Positions 1-5,318 of a stretch of DNA of 5,318 nt are shown here, piece by piece. The DNA is from Boseongicola sp. SB0675_bin_26. Lineage in GTDB: Bacteria; Pseudomonadota; Alphaproteobacteria; Rhodobacterales; Rhodobacteraceae. A program made the translations under genes and the position numbers. The notes beneath the pieces are model-generated. The model searched no databases and was not told the DNA's origin. It was given only the letters and a program-made list of their open reading frames with translations. How positions within the stretch are numbered: position 1 is the first letter of the stretch; each line of letters starts with the position of its first letter. The DNA is taken from contig VYCX01000044.1 in NCBI GenBank assembly GCA_009843725.1, positions 1-5,318 on the forward strand, given 5' to 3'.

Positions 1-7
1 CGGCCAT
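1..7 (-). CDS. Start of the next permease gene, probably ugpE (only two codons visible)
   Basis: An ATG at 7-5 shares one base with the TGA stop of ugpA, giving the junction TGATG. A Shine-Dalgarno-like AGGG lies about 10 nt upstream, inside the end of ugpA. In ugp operons ugpA is normally followed directly by ugpE, the second membrane subunit, so that is the expected product. Only Met-Ala and one further base can be read, so the identity rests entirely on gene order. Confidence 0.4.
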
Positions 8-888
8 CAGTAGTGCACCCTGCGTTCGATGTACTTGAACTGGATGACCGTCAGAAGCGAGACGATTGCCAGGAGAATCACGGATTGCGCGGCGGAGGAG
101 CCGAGATCCTGTCCGACGAATCCGTCGGCGTAGACCTTGTACACAAGGATCGTCGTGGCCTGCTGTGGCCCGCCGGAAGTGATCGTGTGGATCACGCCGA
201 ACGTTTCGAAGAAGGAGTAGATGATGTTCACGACCAGGAGGAAGAAGGTCGTGGGAGAAAGAAGCGGGAAGACGATCGTTCGAAAACGAGTCCAAAAGTG
301 TGCACCGTCTATCGCGGCGGCCTCGATCACCGAGCGCGGGATCGCCTGAAGCCCGGCGAGAAAGAAGAGGAAGTTGTAGCTGATCCGCCCCCAGGCGCTG
401 GCAACGACGACGAGACCCATCGCCTCGCCTTCGTTCAGGACATGGTTCCAGTCATATCCAAGCAAGCCGAGATACCACGTCACAACGCCAACGCGAGTGT
501 TGAACATGAACAGCCAAAGCACCCCGGCGACTGCCGGGGCGACGGCATAGGGCCAGATGAGAAGCGTTCGATATGTGCCGGACCCCCTGACCAGGCGATC
601 CGCGAGCACGGCCAGGTAGAGTGCCACGCCCATCGACACGACGGTCACGAGGATCGAGAAAACCGCGGTCGTGACGAACGAGGCGCGGTAGTAGCGGTCC
701 GACAGCAGGAACTCGAAATTCCCCAGCCCCACCCATTGCATGGACAGCCCGAACGGGTCGGGAATGAAGAGCGATTGCCAGATCGCCTGCCCTGCCGGGT
801 AGAAAAAGAAGATGGCCGTGATCAGGATCTGCGGCAATACCAGCAGGATCGGCAGCCAGATGCCCTTGAACTTGACGCGCTTTTCCAT
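7..888 (-). CDS. ugpA: sn-glycerol-3-phosphate ABC transporter permease UgpA
   Basis: This is an inner-membrane subunit of the importer for sn-glycerol-3-phosphate and glycerophosphodiesters, expected to pair with UgpE and the ATPase UgpC. The 293-residue product matches E. coli UgpA (295 aa, from memory) along its length, with shared stretches such as PYAVAPAV (113-120), YDWNH (145-149), ISYNFLFF (169-176) and TSGGP (237-241). The cytoplasmic EAA loop that contacts the ATPase is clear: EAAAIDGA at 189-196, followed by FPLLSP at 207-212. About six hydrophobic segments lie near 12-35, 72-96, 106-130, 156-180, 203-226 and 265-285. The frame stays open upstream to 1032, inside ugpB, but the N-terminus MEKRVKFKG fits the family and there is no other start between 889 and the ugpB stop. 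The only SD-like sequence, AAAGGG, lies just 2 nt before the ATG, which is unusually close. The gene starts 50 nt after ugpB, beyond a hairpin. Confidence 0.95.
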   Translation of the reverse strand: MEKRVKFKGIWLPILLVLPQILITAIFFFYPAGQAIWQSLFIPDPFGLSMQWVGLGNFEFLLSDRYYRASFVTTAVFSILVTVVSMGVALYLAVLADRLVRGSGTYRTLLIWPYAVAPAVAGVLWLFMFNTRVGVVTWYLGLLGYDWNHVLNEGEAMGLVVVASAWGRISYNFLFFLAGLQAIPRSVIEAAAIDGAHFWTRFRTIVFPLLSPTTFFLLVVNIIYSFFETFGVIHTITSGGPQQATTILVYKVYADGFVGQDLGSSAAQSVILLAIVSLLTVIQFKYIERRVHY

Positions 889-890
889 GG

Positions 891-896
891 CCCTTT
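891..896 (-). promoter_or_regulatory. Unusually close ribosome-binding sequence of ugpA
   Basis: AAAGGG is the only purine-rich anti-SD match before the ugpA ATG, and just two bases (CC) separate them. Five to nine is usual. It lies 4 nt beyond the 3' arm of the intergenic hairpin. Initiation may therefore be weak, or may depend on ribosomes arriving from ugpB or on the hairpin structure. Confidence 0.45.
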
Positions 897-900
897 GGCT

Positions 901-928
901 GGCTGCCCCGAAAGGTGACGGGGCAGCC
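901..928 (-). promoter_or_regulatory. Perfect intergenic hairpin between ugpB and ugpA
   Basis: On the coding strand GGCTGCCCCG and CGGGGCAGCC form a perfect, very GC-rich 10-bp stem around the 8-nt loop TCACCTTT. The hairpin starts 10 nt after the ugpB stop and ends 12 nt before the ugpA ATG. No T-tract follows, so a simple intrinsic terminator is unlikely. In ABC-importer operons such as malEFG, structures after the binding-protein gene protect its mRNA from 3' decay and lower permease expression. That role is inferred here from position. Confidence 0.75.
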
Positions 929-938
929 GCCTTGCTCG

Positions 939-2249
939 CTAGCGGGATGCCTGCTCGAAGCGGCGCAGGAGCACGTTGCCCCGCTCCACGGCGCTGTCGA
1001 GAGCCGTCTGCGCATCCTTGTCGCCAGACCACACGGCTTCCAGCTCCTCATCGATGATGCCACGGATCTGGTCGAACGATCCAAGCCGAAGACCCTTCGA
1101 GTTCGCTGTCGGCTCCTTGGCCGTCATCTGGATGACCGCCACGTCGGTGCCAGGGTTGGCTTCGTAGAAACCCTGGCTCCTCGTCAGTTCCCCCGCCTCG
1201 GCCGTGATCGGCAGGTAGCCGGTGTCCTGATGCCACTTGGCCTGGATCTCCGGGCTGGACAGGAAGTTCAGATACGCCGCGACGCCCTTGTATTCCTCGT
1301 CACCCTGACCTTCCATCACCCAGAGCGACGCGCCGCCGATGATGGTGTTCTGGGGCTCGCTGACGAGAGCTGCCCAGTATGGCAGCGAACGCACTTCAAA
1401 GTCGAACTCGGCTTCTGCGTTGATGCCCGCATATCCCGCGGACGACTCGGTGAAGAACGCGCATTCACCGGCGCGGAAGTTCGCGCCGCCCTCGTTGCGA
1501 CGGCCTGCATAGATGAACTTTCCGTCCCTTGCCCATTCGCCCATCGCACCGATATGCGCCACCTGCGCCGGGCCATTGAAGGCCAGTTCGGTGTCAGTTC
1601 CGGCGAAGCCGTTTTCCTTCGTGGCGAATGGCGTGTTGTGATAGGCCGAGAAGTTCTCCAGGTGAACCCAGCTCTGCCACGCGGTGGTCAGCGGGCAGTC
1701 CACGCCGGCCGCTTTCAAGTCATCCAGAACTGCGCCGACGCTTTCCCAGGTCGAAAGATCGATGTCTGGGTCGATGCCGGCCTCGCTCAGCATGTCACGG
1801 TTGACCCAGAGAACCGGCGTTGACGAGTTGAACGGCAGCGACAGCATGTTGCCGTCAGGCGAAGTATAGTAACCCTTGACCGAGCCGATGTACTTCGACT
1901 GGTCGAAGTCTGCGCCCGCTGCCGCCATCACTTCGTGGACCGGCTTCACCGCGCCCCTTGCGGCCATCATCGTGGCCGTGCCGACTTCGAAGACCATGAG
2001 TATGTCGGGCTGTTCGCCTGCGCGGAACGCCGCGATCCCGGCATTCAGCGTTTCCGAGTAGTTGCCCTTGTGGCTTGCCACGACCATGTAGTCGGACTGT
2101 GCGGCGTTGAAGGTGTCCACCTGTTCGGCCACCAGCTCTCCGAGCCTGCCGGTGAAGGCGTGCCAGAATTCGATTTCAGTCTGCGCCATCGCGGTCTGGG
2201 CCGCGCCCAGGGTTGCCGAGGCGGCAAGAATGCTGATCGTGTGTTTCAT
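939..2249 (-). CDS. ugpB: sn-glycerol-3-phosphate-binding periplasmic protein UgpB
   Basis: This is the periplasmic receptor that delivers sn-glycerol-3-phosphate and glycerophosphodiesters to the Ugp permease. The 436-residue product aligns almost end to end with E. coli UgpB (438 aa, from memory). A signal peptide covers about 1-22, with likely cleavage at AMA|QTE. Ligand-pocket residues known from E. coli UgpB are retained by my alignment: Tyr64 in KGNY, Glu88 in VFEVG, Ser143 in FNSSTPVL, Trp191 in WQSW, the IIGGASLW segment at 303-310 and Tyr345 in TGYLPIT. The C-terminus [12 protein letters not shown] is also typical. Two cysteines, 185 and 263, occur at equivalent places in the E. coli protein. 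The ATG at 2249 has a good SD, GGGAG, 6 nt upstream. It follows the HAD gene after a 100-nt gap and precedes ugpA after 50 nt. The retained pocket supports glycerol-phosphate rather than sugar binding, though this SBP family also holds many sugar binders. Confidence 0.96.
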   Translation of the reverse strand: MKHTISILAASATLGAAQTAMAQTEIEFWHAFTGRLGELVAEQVDTFNAAQSDYMVVASHKGNYSETLNAGIAAFRAGEQPDILMVFEVGTATMMAARGAVKPVHEVMAAAGADFDQSKYIGSVKGYYTSPDGNMLSLPFNSSTPVLWVNRDMLSEAGIDPDIDLSTWESVGAVLDDLKAAGVDCPLTTAWQSWVHLENFSAYHNTPFATKENGFAGTDTELAFNGPAQVAHIGAMGEWARDGKFIYAGRRNEGGANFRAGECAFFTESSAGYAGINAEAEFDFEVRSLPYWAALVSEPQNTIIGGASLWVMEGQGDEEYKGVAAYLNFLSSPEIQAKWHQDTGYLPITAEAGELTRSQGFYEANPGTDVAVIQMTAKEPTANSKGLRLGSFDQIRGIIDEELEAVWSGDKDAQTALDSAVERGNVLLRRFEQASR

Positions 2250-2353
2250 GGTTGTCTCCCATTTTCAGTTTCGGAATCTGCGGCGCATGCCGCAGTGGTG
2301 CCGCGCGTAGTGCCCGCGCAACTTGAAGAGCGTATGACAACTGGATCCGTCAT
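2246..2353 (-). CDS. Doubtful 35-codon reading frame filling the HAD-ugpB gap
   Basis: An ATG at 2353-2351 overlaps the HAD stop (ATGA), and the frame runs 35 codons to a TGA at 2248-2246 that overlaps the ugpB ATG (again ATGA). The product would begin MTDPVVIRSS and is rich in Thr, Ala and Ser, with no recognised domain, signal peptide or membrane segment. The upstream SD is poor (GAG only). The exact fit suggests a coupling leader that carries ribosomes into ugpB. However, an open frame this short arises often by chance in GC-rich DNA, and the frame runs through a hairpin. I regard it as a possibility, not an established gene. Confidence 0.2.
   Translation of the reverse strand: MTDPVVIRSSSCAGTTRGTTAACAADSETENGRQP
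2256..2260 (-). promoter_or_regulatory. Ribosome-binding site of ugpB
   Basis: GGGAG lies 6 nt before the ugpB ATG, outside the upstream hairpin. It is the best-placed SD sequence in the window, in keeping with high expression of a binding protein, and it fixes the start at 2249. Confidence 0.75.
2278..2295 (-). repeat. Small inverted repeat in the HAD-ugpB gap
   Basis: CTGCGGC and GCCGCAG form a perfect 7-bp stem around the 4-nt loop ATGC on the coding strand. It lies 28 nt upstream of the ugpB start. No T-tract follows on either strand, so it is not a standard intrinsic terminator. It could be a 5' mRNA structure, a pause site or an operator; nothing visible decides among these. Confidence 0.5.
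2323..2340 (-). promoter_or_regulatory. Weak Pho-box-like sequence upstream of ugpB
   Basis: Reading along the minus strand, TTGTCAT-ACGC-TCTTCAA has the 7-4-7 spacing of a PhoB box. The first half matches the consensus CTGTCAT at 6 of 7 positions, but the second matches at only about 3 of 7. It lies about 73 nt before the ugpB ATG, and no convincing -10 element follows. PhoB control would suit ugp genes, which are Pho-regulated in E. coli and rhizobia, but this site may be chance. Confidence 0.25.
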
Positions 2354-3255
2354 GGCCGCTCTACAATGAAATCTGGAACAATGCCGGTCAATGCCACGGC
2401 GCGCTCCGCGTCGTTTCCCGCGAAAAGGCCGAAGCGCGCCATCAGCGCCGAATCAATGCCGGCGCATTGCGCCCCGAGAATGTCAGTGTGCAGGCTGTCG
2501 CCTACCATGAGGATGCGCGAACGATCGACTGCACCCAGCCGTTCGAACGTGAGATCGAAAATGTTGTGGAAGGGTTTGCCGAAGAATTCCGGCGCGACGC
2601 TTGTACGGTCGGCCAAACGGTGCGCGAAATGGCCCGGCTCGGCCGAAAACCCGCCTTCATGCGGGGCGACAATGTCGGGATTGGCGACAAGGACAGGGCG
2701 CGAGCGCTCCCGTAGAGCCTCCTCCAACATCGCCTGACGGCCTTCTGTCCAGGACCCGCTTGCGATCAACAGGAAGCCTTCGACCTCTCTGAATGCAGAG
2801 GGATCGTCTGCCAGGACATGGTAGCGTACGTCGCCCAGGTCCTCGAAGAGAGCATGATCTCCCGCCATCACTCCCCAATGCAGCTCCGCCTTGCAGGGCA
2901 TGGCGGCAGCAAGGGTTGCGCGGCTCGTCACGATGTCGTCCGAGACAAAGGAGAAGCCAAGCCGACGGAATTTGTCGAGAAGTTCATCCGACGACATGCT
3001 GGCGGCATTGGACACCACCAGGACGCGCTTGCCGTCGCCTTTCAGCGTTTCTACCCGGTCGCGGGCGCCCGGTATTGCGGTTGTGCCAACGTTCAGAACG
3101 CCGAAAGCGTCCAGGAGGAACACGTCATAGTCTCCGGAGATGTCAGCCAGCGATTCTACATGACGGGCATGCCTGTCACTGACGAGTGGTTCCGGGAGCC
3201 GGTGCCGAACCGCCTCGTAGGCATTGAATGCCTCGTCTGCCGAGATCGAGATCAA
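2350..3255 (-). CDS. HAD-superfamily class IIA hydrolase-like protein
   Basis: This is a cytoplasmic HAD-fold protein, probably of the alphaproteobacterial TIGR01459-like branch of class IIA (NagD-related, C2 cap). Counting from the TTG at 3255 it has 301 residues. Motif I is VFLLDAFGV with nucleophile Asp49; motif II is VSNAAS (Ser82); motif III is Lys227 in FGKP; motif IV is GDSLHTDILGA (Asp253, Asp258). The cap lies between motifs II and III. The residue two after the nucleophile is Phe51, where phosphatases usually carry the Asp acid/base, so catalysis may be altered. The substrate is unknown. Some class IIA enzymes hydrolyse glycerol-3-phosphate, which would suit the adjacent ugp genes, but this is inference. 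I chose TTG because it makes a 4-nt TTGA overlap with the phnE stop and has GGGG 9 nt upstream; a GTG at 3288 would add 11 residues and overlap phnE by 37 nt. It is not PhnX, whose motif I differs. Confidence 0.87.
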   Translation of the reverse strand: MISISADEAFNAYEAVRHRLPEPLVSDRHARHVESLADISGDYDVFLLDAFGVLNVGTTAIPGARDRVETLKGDGKRVLVVSNAASMSSDELLDKFRRLGFSFVSDDIVTSRATLAAAMPCKAELHWGVMAGDHALFEDLGDVRYHVLADDPSAFREVEGFLLIASGSWTEGRQAMLEEALRERSRPVLVANPDIVAPHEGGFSAEPGHFAHRLADRTSVAPEFFGKPFHNIFDLTFERLGAVDRSRILMVGDSLHTDILGAQCAGIDSALMARFGLFAGNDAERAVALTGIVPDFIVERP

Positions 3256-4067
3256 ATGATTGCACCCCGCACCTTTGCCGAGACCCACTCGCTGACCAAC
3301 ACCGCAGCCAGGATGACAAGCAGGATCAGGCTCACCTGCGGCCAGGCCAGTACATTGAGCGATGCCGACAGTTGGAGGCCTATGCCACCTGCGCCAACCA
3401 AGCCCAGAACGGTGGATTCACGGATGTTGATGTCCCAGCGGAAAACGGCAATCCCCGCGAAAGCAGGCAGGATTTGTGGAACGATCCCGTAGGCCATGAC
3501 CTGCCAGCGGCTGGCGCCGGTAGCGGAAATCGCCTCGACCTGGGCGTGGTCGATTTCCTCAATCGCTTCGTAGAGGAGCTTTGCGCAGAATCCAATGGAA
3601 CGGATGGCGATGGCGATGATTCCGGCGAAGACGCCAGGGCCGATGATCGCGATCAGGAGGAGAGCCCAGATCAGCGAGTTGATCGAGCGGGACGAGACGA
3701 TGACGAGAAGCGCAACGGGTCGGACGAAAAGCACCGACGGCGTCGTGTTTCGCGCGGCCATGAAGGCGACCGGCACGGCGAGGCAAATCGCGATGAGCGT
3801 TCCCAGCGTCGCGATGTTCAGCGTGTCCCAGATCGGGCGGCCAAGCTGGGTGATGTACTCCCAGCGTGGCGGCGTGGCGCGCGTCCAGATGTCGCCCGCG
3901 ATACGAGGTGCATCCCACACGAAGAACCAGGTGGTCGCCTCGGAAATCCTCTGCCAGCAGGCAACAAAGATCGCGACACCGATCAACCAGCCGAACCAGC
4001 GGAAGAGGCTCTCGCCGGCCGTGCGGCGTCGCCAGGTCTGTGCGCCTCCTTTCTCAAGAACCGGCAC
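3252..4067 (-). CDS. phnE: Phosphonate-type ABC transporter permease PhnE (second copy)
   Basis: This is one of two membrane subunits of a PhnCDE-type importer, whose members carry phosphonates or, in some cases, phosphite, hypophosphite or phosphate. The product has 271 residues and about six hydrophobic segments, the first near 21-39. The family's cytoplasmic loop appears as EAISATGAS (178-186), and the C-terminal signature [15 protein letters not shown] lies at 216-230. Other PhnE-like stretches are SSRSINSLIWALL (125-137) and DINIRES (212-218). The start is GTG at 4067, sharing one base with the previous stop (TAGTG), with AAGG 7 nt upstream; no other in-frame start fits. A strong SD-like AAAGGAGG at 4045-4052 lies inside the gene but has no start codon after it. 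The stop probably overlaps the HAD start. It most likely forms a heterodimer with the preceding PhnE. The actual ligand cannot be told from a permease. Confidence 0.93.
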   Translation of the reverse strand: MPVLEKGGAQTWRRRTAGESLFRWFGWLIGVAIFVACWQRISEATTWFFVWDAPRIAGDIWTRATPPRWEYITQLGRPIWDTLNIATLGTLIAICLAVPVAFMAARNTTPSVLFVRPVALLVIVSSRSINSLIWALLLIAIIGPGVFAGIIAIAIRSIGFCAKLLYEAIEEIDHAQVEAISATGASRWQVMAYGIVPQILPAFAGIAVFRWDINIRESTVLGLVGAGGIGLQLSASLNVLAWPQVSLILLVILAAVLVSEWVSAKVRGAII

Positions 4068-4882
4068 TACTGCACCTTCGACCTGATGATGCCGGAGAGA
4101 TACTCCAGCGACATGACGATCCCGATGATCAGGATCAGGATCGCGGCGGCCGTATCGTATTCGTAGCGGTCGAAGGCCGTGTTCAGCGTCGCGCCGATGC
4201 CGCCCGCGCCCACAAGACCGAGAATCGCGCTCTCACGGAAATTGATGTCGATTCGATACATGGAAAGCCCGACAAGTCTTGGCATGACTTGAGGCTGAAC
4301 GCCGTAGTTGATCCACTGGAGCCACCTCGCCCCCGAGGCCTTGATCGCTTCGGCCTGCGCCTTGTCCATCGCCTCGATGTCTTCCGCCAGCAGCTTCGAC
4401 AGGAATCCGATGGTCGCGAAGGAAAGCGTTAGGAATCCGGCCAGTGGACCGAATCCGAAAATGGCGACCAAGAGTATGGCGACAATGATCTCTTGCAGCG
4501 CCCGGCTTATTGCCACGATGCCCCTGCAGACCAGGTAGATCGGCAGGGGGGCGATGTTGCGCGCGGCGCCAAGGCCGATCGGGATGGAGATCAGGATGCC
4601 GACGACGGACGCGGCGACCGTCATGACGATGCTTTCCAGCATACCGGTCCAGATGTCGCTGGCGCGACCGGTGAAGTCCGGGCTGGCGAATGCGAGAATG
4701 AATGCCCAGCCGCGGTCCAGGCCTACATAGACCCGTCCCCAGTCGACCTCGATCGACATGAAGGCTGCAGCAAGGTAGGCAATCGAGCCGAGGATCAGGC
4801 TCCAGCGCAACTTCGGGTTCGACACGAATGGCGGCTTGCGCCAACCCTTTCCCAGCATGTCTTCCAGTTCCAGGTGGCTCAT
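4067..4882 (-). CDS. phnE: Phosphonate-type ABC transporter permease PhnE (first copy)
   Basis: This is the partner membrane subunit, also 271 residues. The N-terminal 26 residues are hydrophilic, then hydrophobic segments lie near 27-43, 84-105, 115-145, 147-162, 198-208 and 244-262. The EAA-type loop is EAIKASGA at 178-185, and [15 protein letters not shown] lies at 216-230, exactly the coordinates seen in its neighbour. The N-terminal halves have diverged strongly, as expected for an old duplication. The ATG at 4882 overlaps the phnC stop in ATGA and has GAGG 7 nt upstream; the frame stays open to an earlier ATG at 4942 inside phnC, which would add an Arg/Gly-rich stretch unlike a PhnE N-terminus. 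In many alphaproteobacteria phnD lies between phnC and phnE; here phnC joins phnE directly. Confidence 0.93.
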   Translation of the reverse strand: MSHLELEDMLGKGWRKPPFVSNPKLRWSLILGSIAYLAAAFMSIEVDWGRVYVGLDRGWAFILAFASPDFTGRASDIWTGMLESIVMTVAASVVGILISIPIGLGAARNIAPLPIYLVCRGIVAISRALQEIIVAILLVAIFGFGPLAGFLTLSFATIGFLSKLLAEDIEAMDKAQAEAIKASGARWLQWINYGVQPQVMPRLVGLSMYRIDINFRESAILGLVGAGGIGATLNTAFDRYEYDTAAAILILIIGIVMSLEYLSGIIRSKVQ

Positions 4883-5318
4883 TCGGCGACCTCGACCTCC
4901 TCTTCGCCCTCGTCCTCGACCTTCCTGATGGTGGCCTCCCAATCCTCTTCGCCGTAGATGTCCGTCAACTTCTCGGGTGTCAGGCCTGTCGGCAGGCCGT
5001 CATAGACGATTTCGCCAAAGCGCAGTCCGACAACGCGTGGCACAAACATCTGTGCCAGCGCCACGTCATGAATGTTGATGATCGCTGCCAGCCGGCGTTC
5101 GCGGCAGAGCTCGGTGATCAACCGCATGATCTGGCGGCTGGTCTTCGGATCGAGGGAGGCAGTCGGCTCGTCGACCAGCAACAGCTTCGGGTCCTGTATC
5201 AGGGCCCGGCAAATTCCGACTCGCTGGCGTTGGCCGCCTGACAGCTCGTCGGCGCGCTTGTCAGCCATGTGCAGGAGCCCGACACGCTCCAGAAGCCGGA
5301 ACGCCTCGTCTATGTCGG
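4879..5318 (-). CDS. phnC: Phosphonate-type ABC transporter ATP-binding protein PhnC (partial, C-terminal part)
   Basis: This is the cytoplasmic ATPase that powers the two PhnE permeases. The gene enters from the right edge, so the N-terminus with Walker A and the Q-loop is outside the window; 145 residues remain, beginning [14 protein letters not shown]. The ABC signature is LSGGQRQRV, Walker B is LLLVDEP followed by the D-loop SLDP, and the switch histidine lies in NIHDV. The segment [11 protein letters not shown] and the end near IYGEEDWEA resemble PhnC. The protein finishes in a run of acidic residues, [12 protein letters not shown], longer than I recall for E. coli PhnC. An internal ATG at 5268 would cut off the start of the signature domain and is not the real start. 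The relation to other ABC ATPases is settled mainly by the two PhnE genes immediately downstream. Confidence 0.92.
   Translation of the reverse strand, partial: DIDEAFRLLERVGLLHMADKRADELSGGQRQRVGICRALIQDPKLLLVDEPTASLDPKTSRQIMRLITELCRERRLAAIINIHDVALAQMFVPRVVGLRFGEIVYDGLPTGLTPEKLTDIYGEEDWEATIRKVEDEGEEEVEVAE

Noticed and set aside
179..204. Small inverted repeat GTGATC/GATCAC inside ugpA
   Set aside because: Only 6 bp, within a conserved coding stretch, and of a size expected by chance.
901..928. Rho-independent terminator between ugpB and ugpA
   Set aside because: The stem is strong but no T-tract follows on either strand, and ugpA has no visible promoter of its own in the short gap.
889..1032. 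A 48-residue N-terminal extension of UgpA
   Set aside because: It lies within ugpB and its hairpin spacer, has a non-family Arg/Ala-rich sequence, and the start at 888 matches the usual UgpA N-terminus and length.
13..1823. Long open frames on the plus strand opposite ugpA and ugpB
   Set aside because: They are antisense to well-matched ugp genes, have Arg/His/Asp-rich low-complexity translations and no recognisable domain. Open antisense frames are expected in GC-rich DNA.
2350..3255. HAD protein as phosphonoacetaldehyde hydrolase PhnX
   Set aside because: PhnX has a different motif I (DWAGT type) and a different cap; this protein has DAFGV and class IIA features with GDSLHTDILGA.
4124..4143. 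Short tandem GATCAG-like repeat
   Set aside because: It is explained by Ile/Leu-rich codons of a PhnE transmembrane segment and has too few units to be a repeat element.
3228..4166. A 312-codon plus-strand frame opposite the second phnE
   Set aside because: The translation is rich in Asp, Arg and Gly without any domain, and the opposite strand encodes a clear PhnE.
4883..4942. An upstream ATG start (4942) for the first phnE
   Set aside because: It would overlap phnC by about 60 nt and add an Arg/Gly-rich stretch; the ATG at 4882 has a well-spaced GAGG and an ATGA overlap.

Overview
The window looks like chromosome or megaplasmid DNA of an alphaproteobacterium. The base composition is GC-rich, and the proteins resemble Rhizobiales/Rhodobacterales-type transporters as I remember them; I could not run a search to fix the genus. 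All recognised genes lie on the minus strand and are packed head to tail, so the window reads right to left as one probable operon, cut at both ends.

From right to left, the first part is a phosphonate-type ABC importer. It has the C-terminal half of the ATPase PhnC (4879-5318, N-terminus outside the window), then two PhnE-type permeases of 271 residues each (4067-4882 and 3252-4067). Next comes a HAD class IIA hydrolase-like protein (2350-3255). These junctions are all overlapping: ATGA, TAGTG and probably TTGA, which suggests translational coupling. No periplasmic binding protein (PhnD) is present in this part; if it belongs to the operon it must lie upstream of phnC.

A gap of about 100 nt (2250-2349) follows, holding a small hairpin, a weak Pho-box-like half site and a 35-codon reading frame of doubtful reality. 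Then come the sn-glycerol-3-phosphate/glycerophosphodiester binding protein UgpB (939-2249) and its permease UgpA (7-888). A perfect 10-bp hairpin lies between ugpB and ugpA. The first codons of the next gene, probably ugpE, begin at position 7 and overlap the ugpA stop.

Together the genes describe a phosphorus-scavenging locus: one importer for phosphonate-like (or phosphite/phosphate-like) compounds, one for glycerol phosphates, and a putative phosphatase-fold enzyme between them. The joint operon, the HAD protein with an altered catalytic motif, and the ugpB-ugpA hairpin are the points most worth a second look. I see no mobile element, CRISPR array, tRNA or rRNA.
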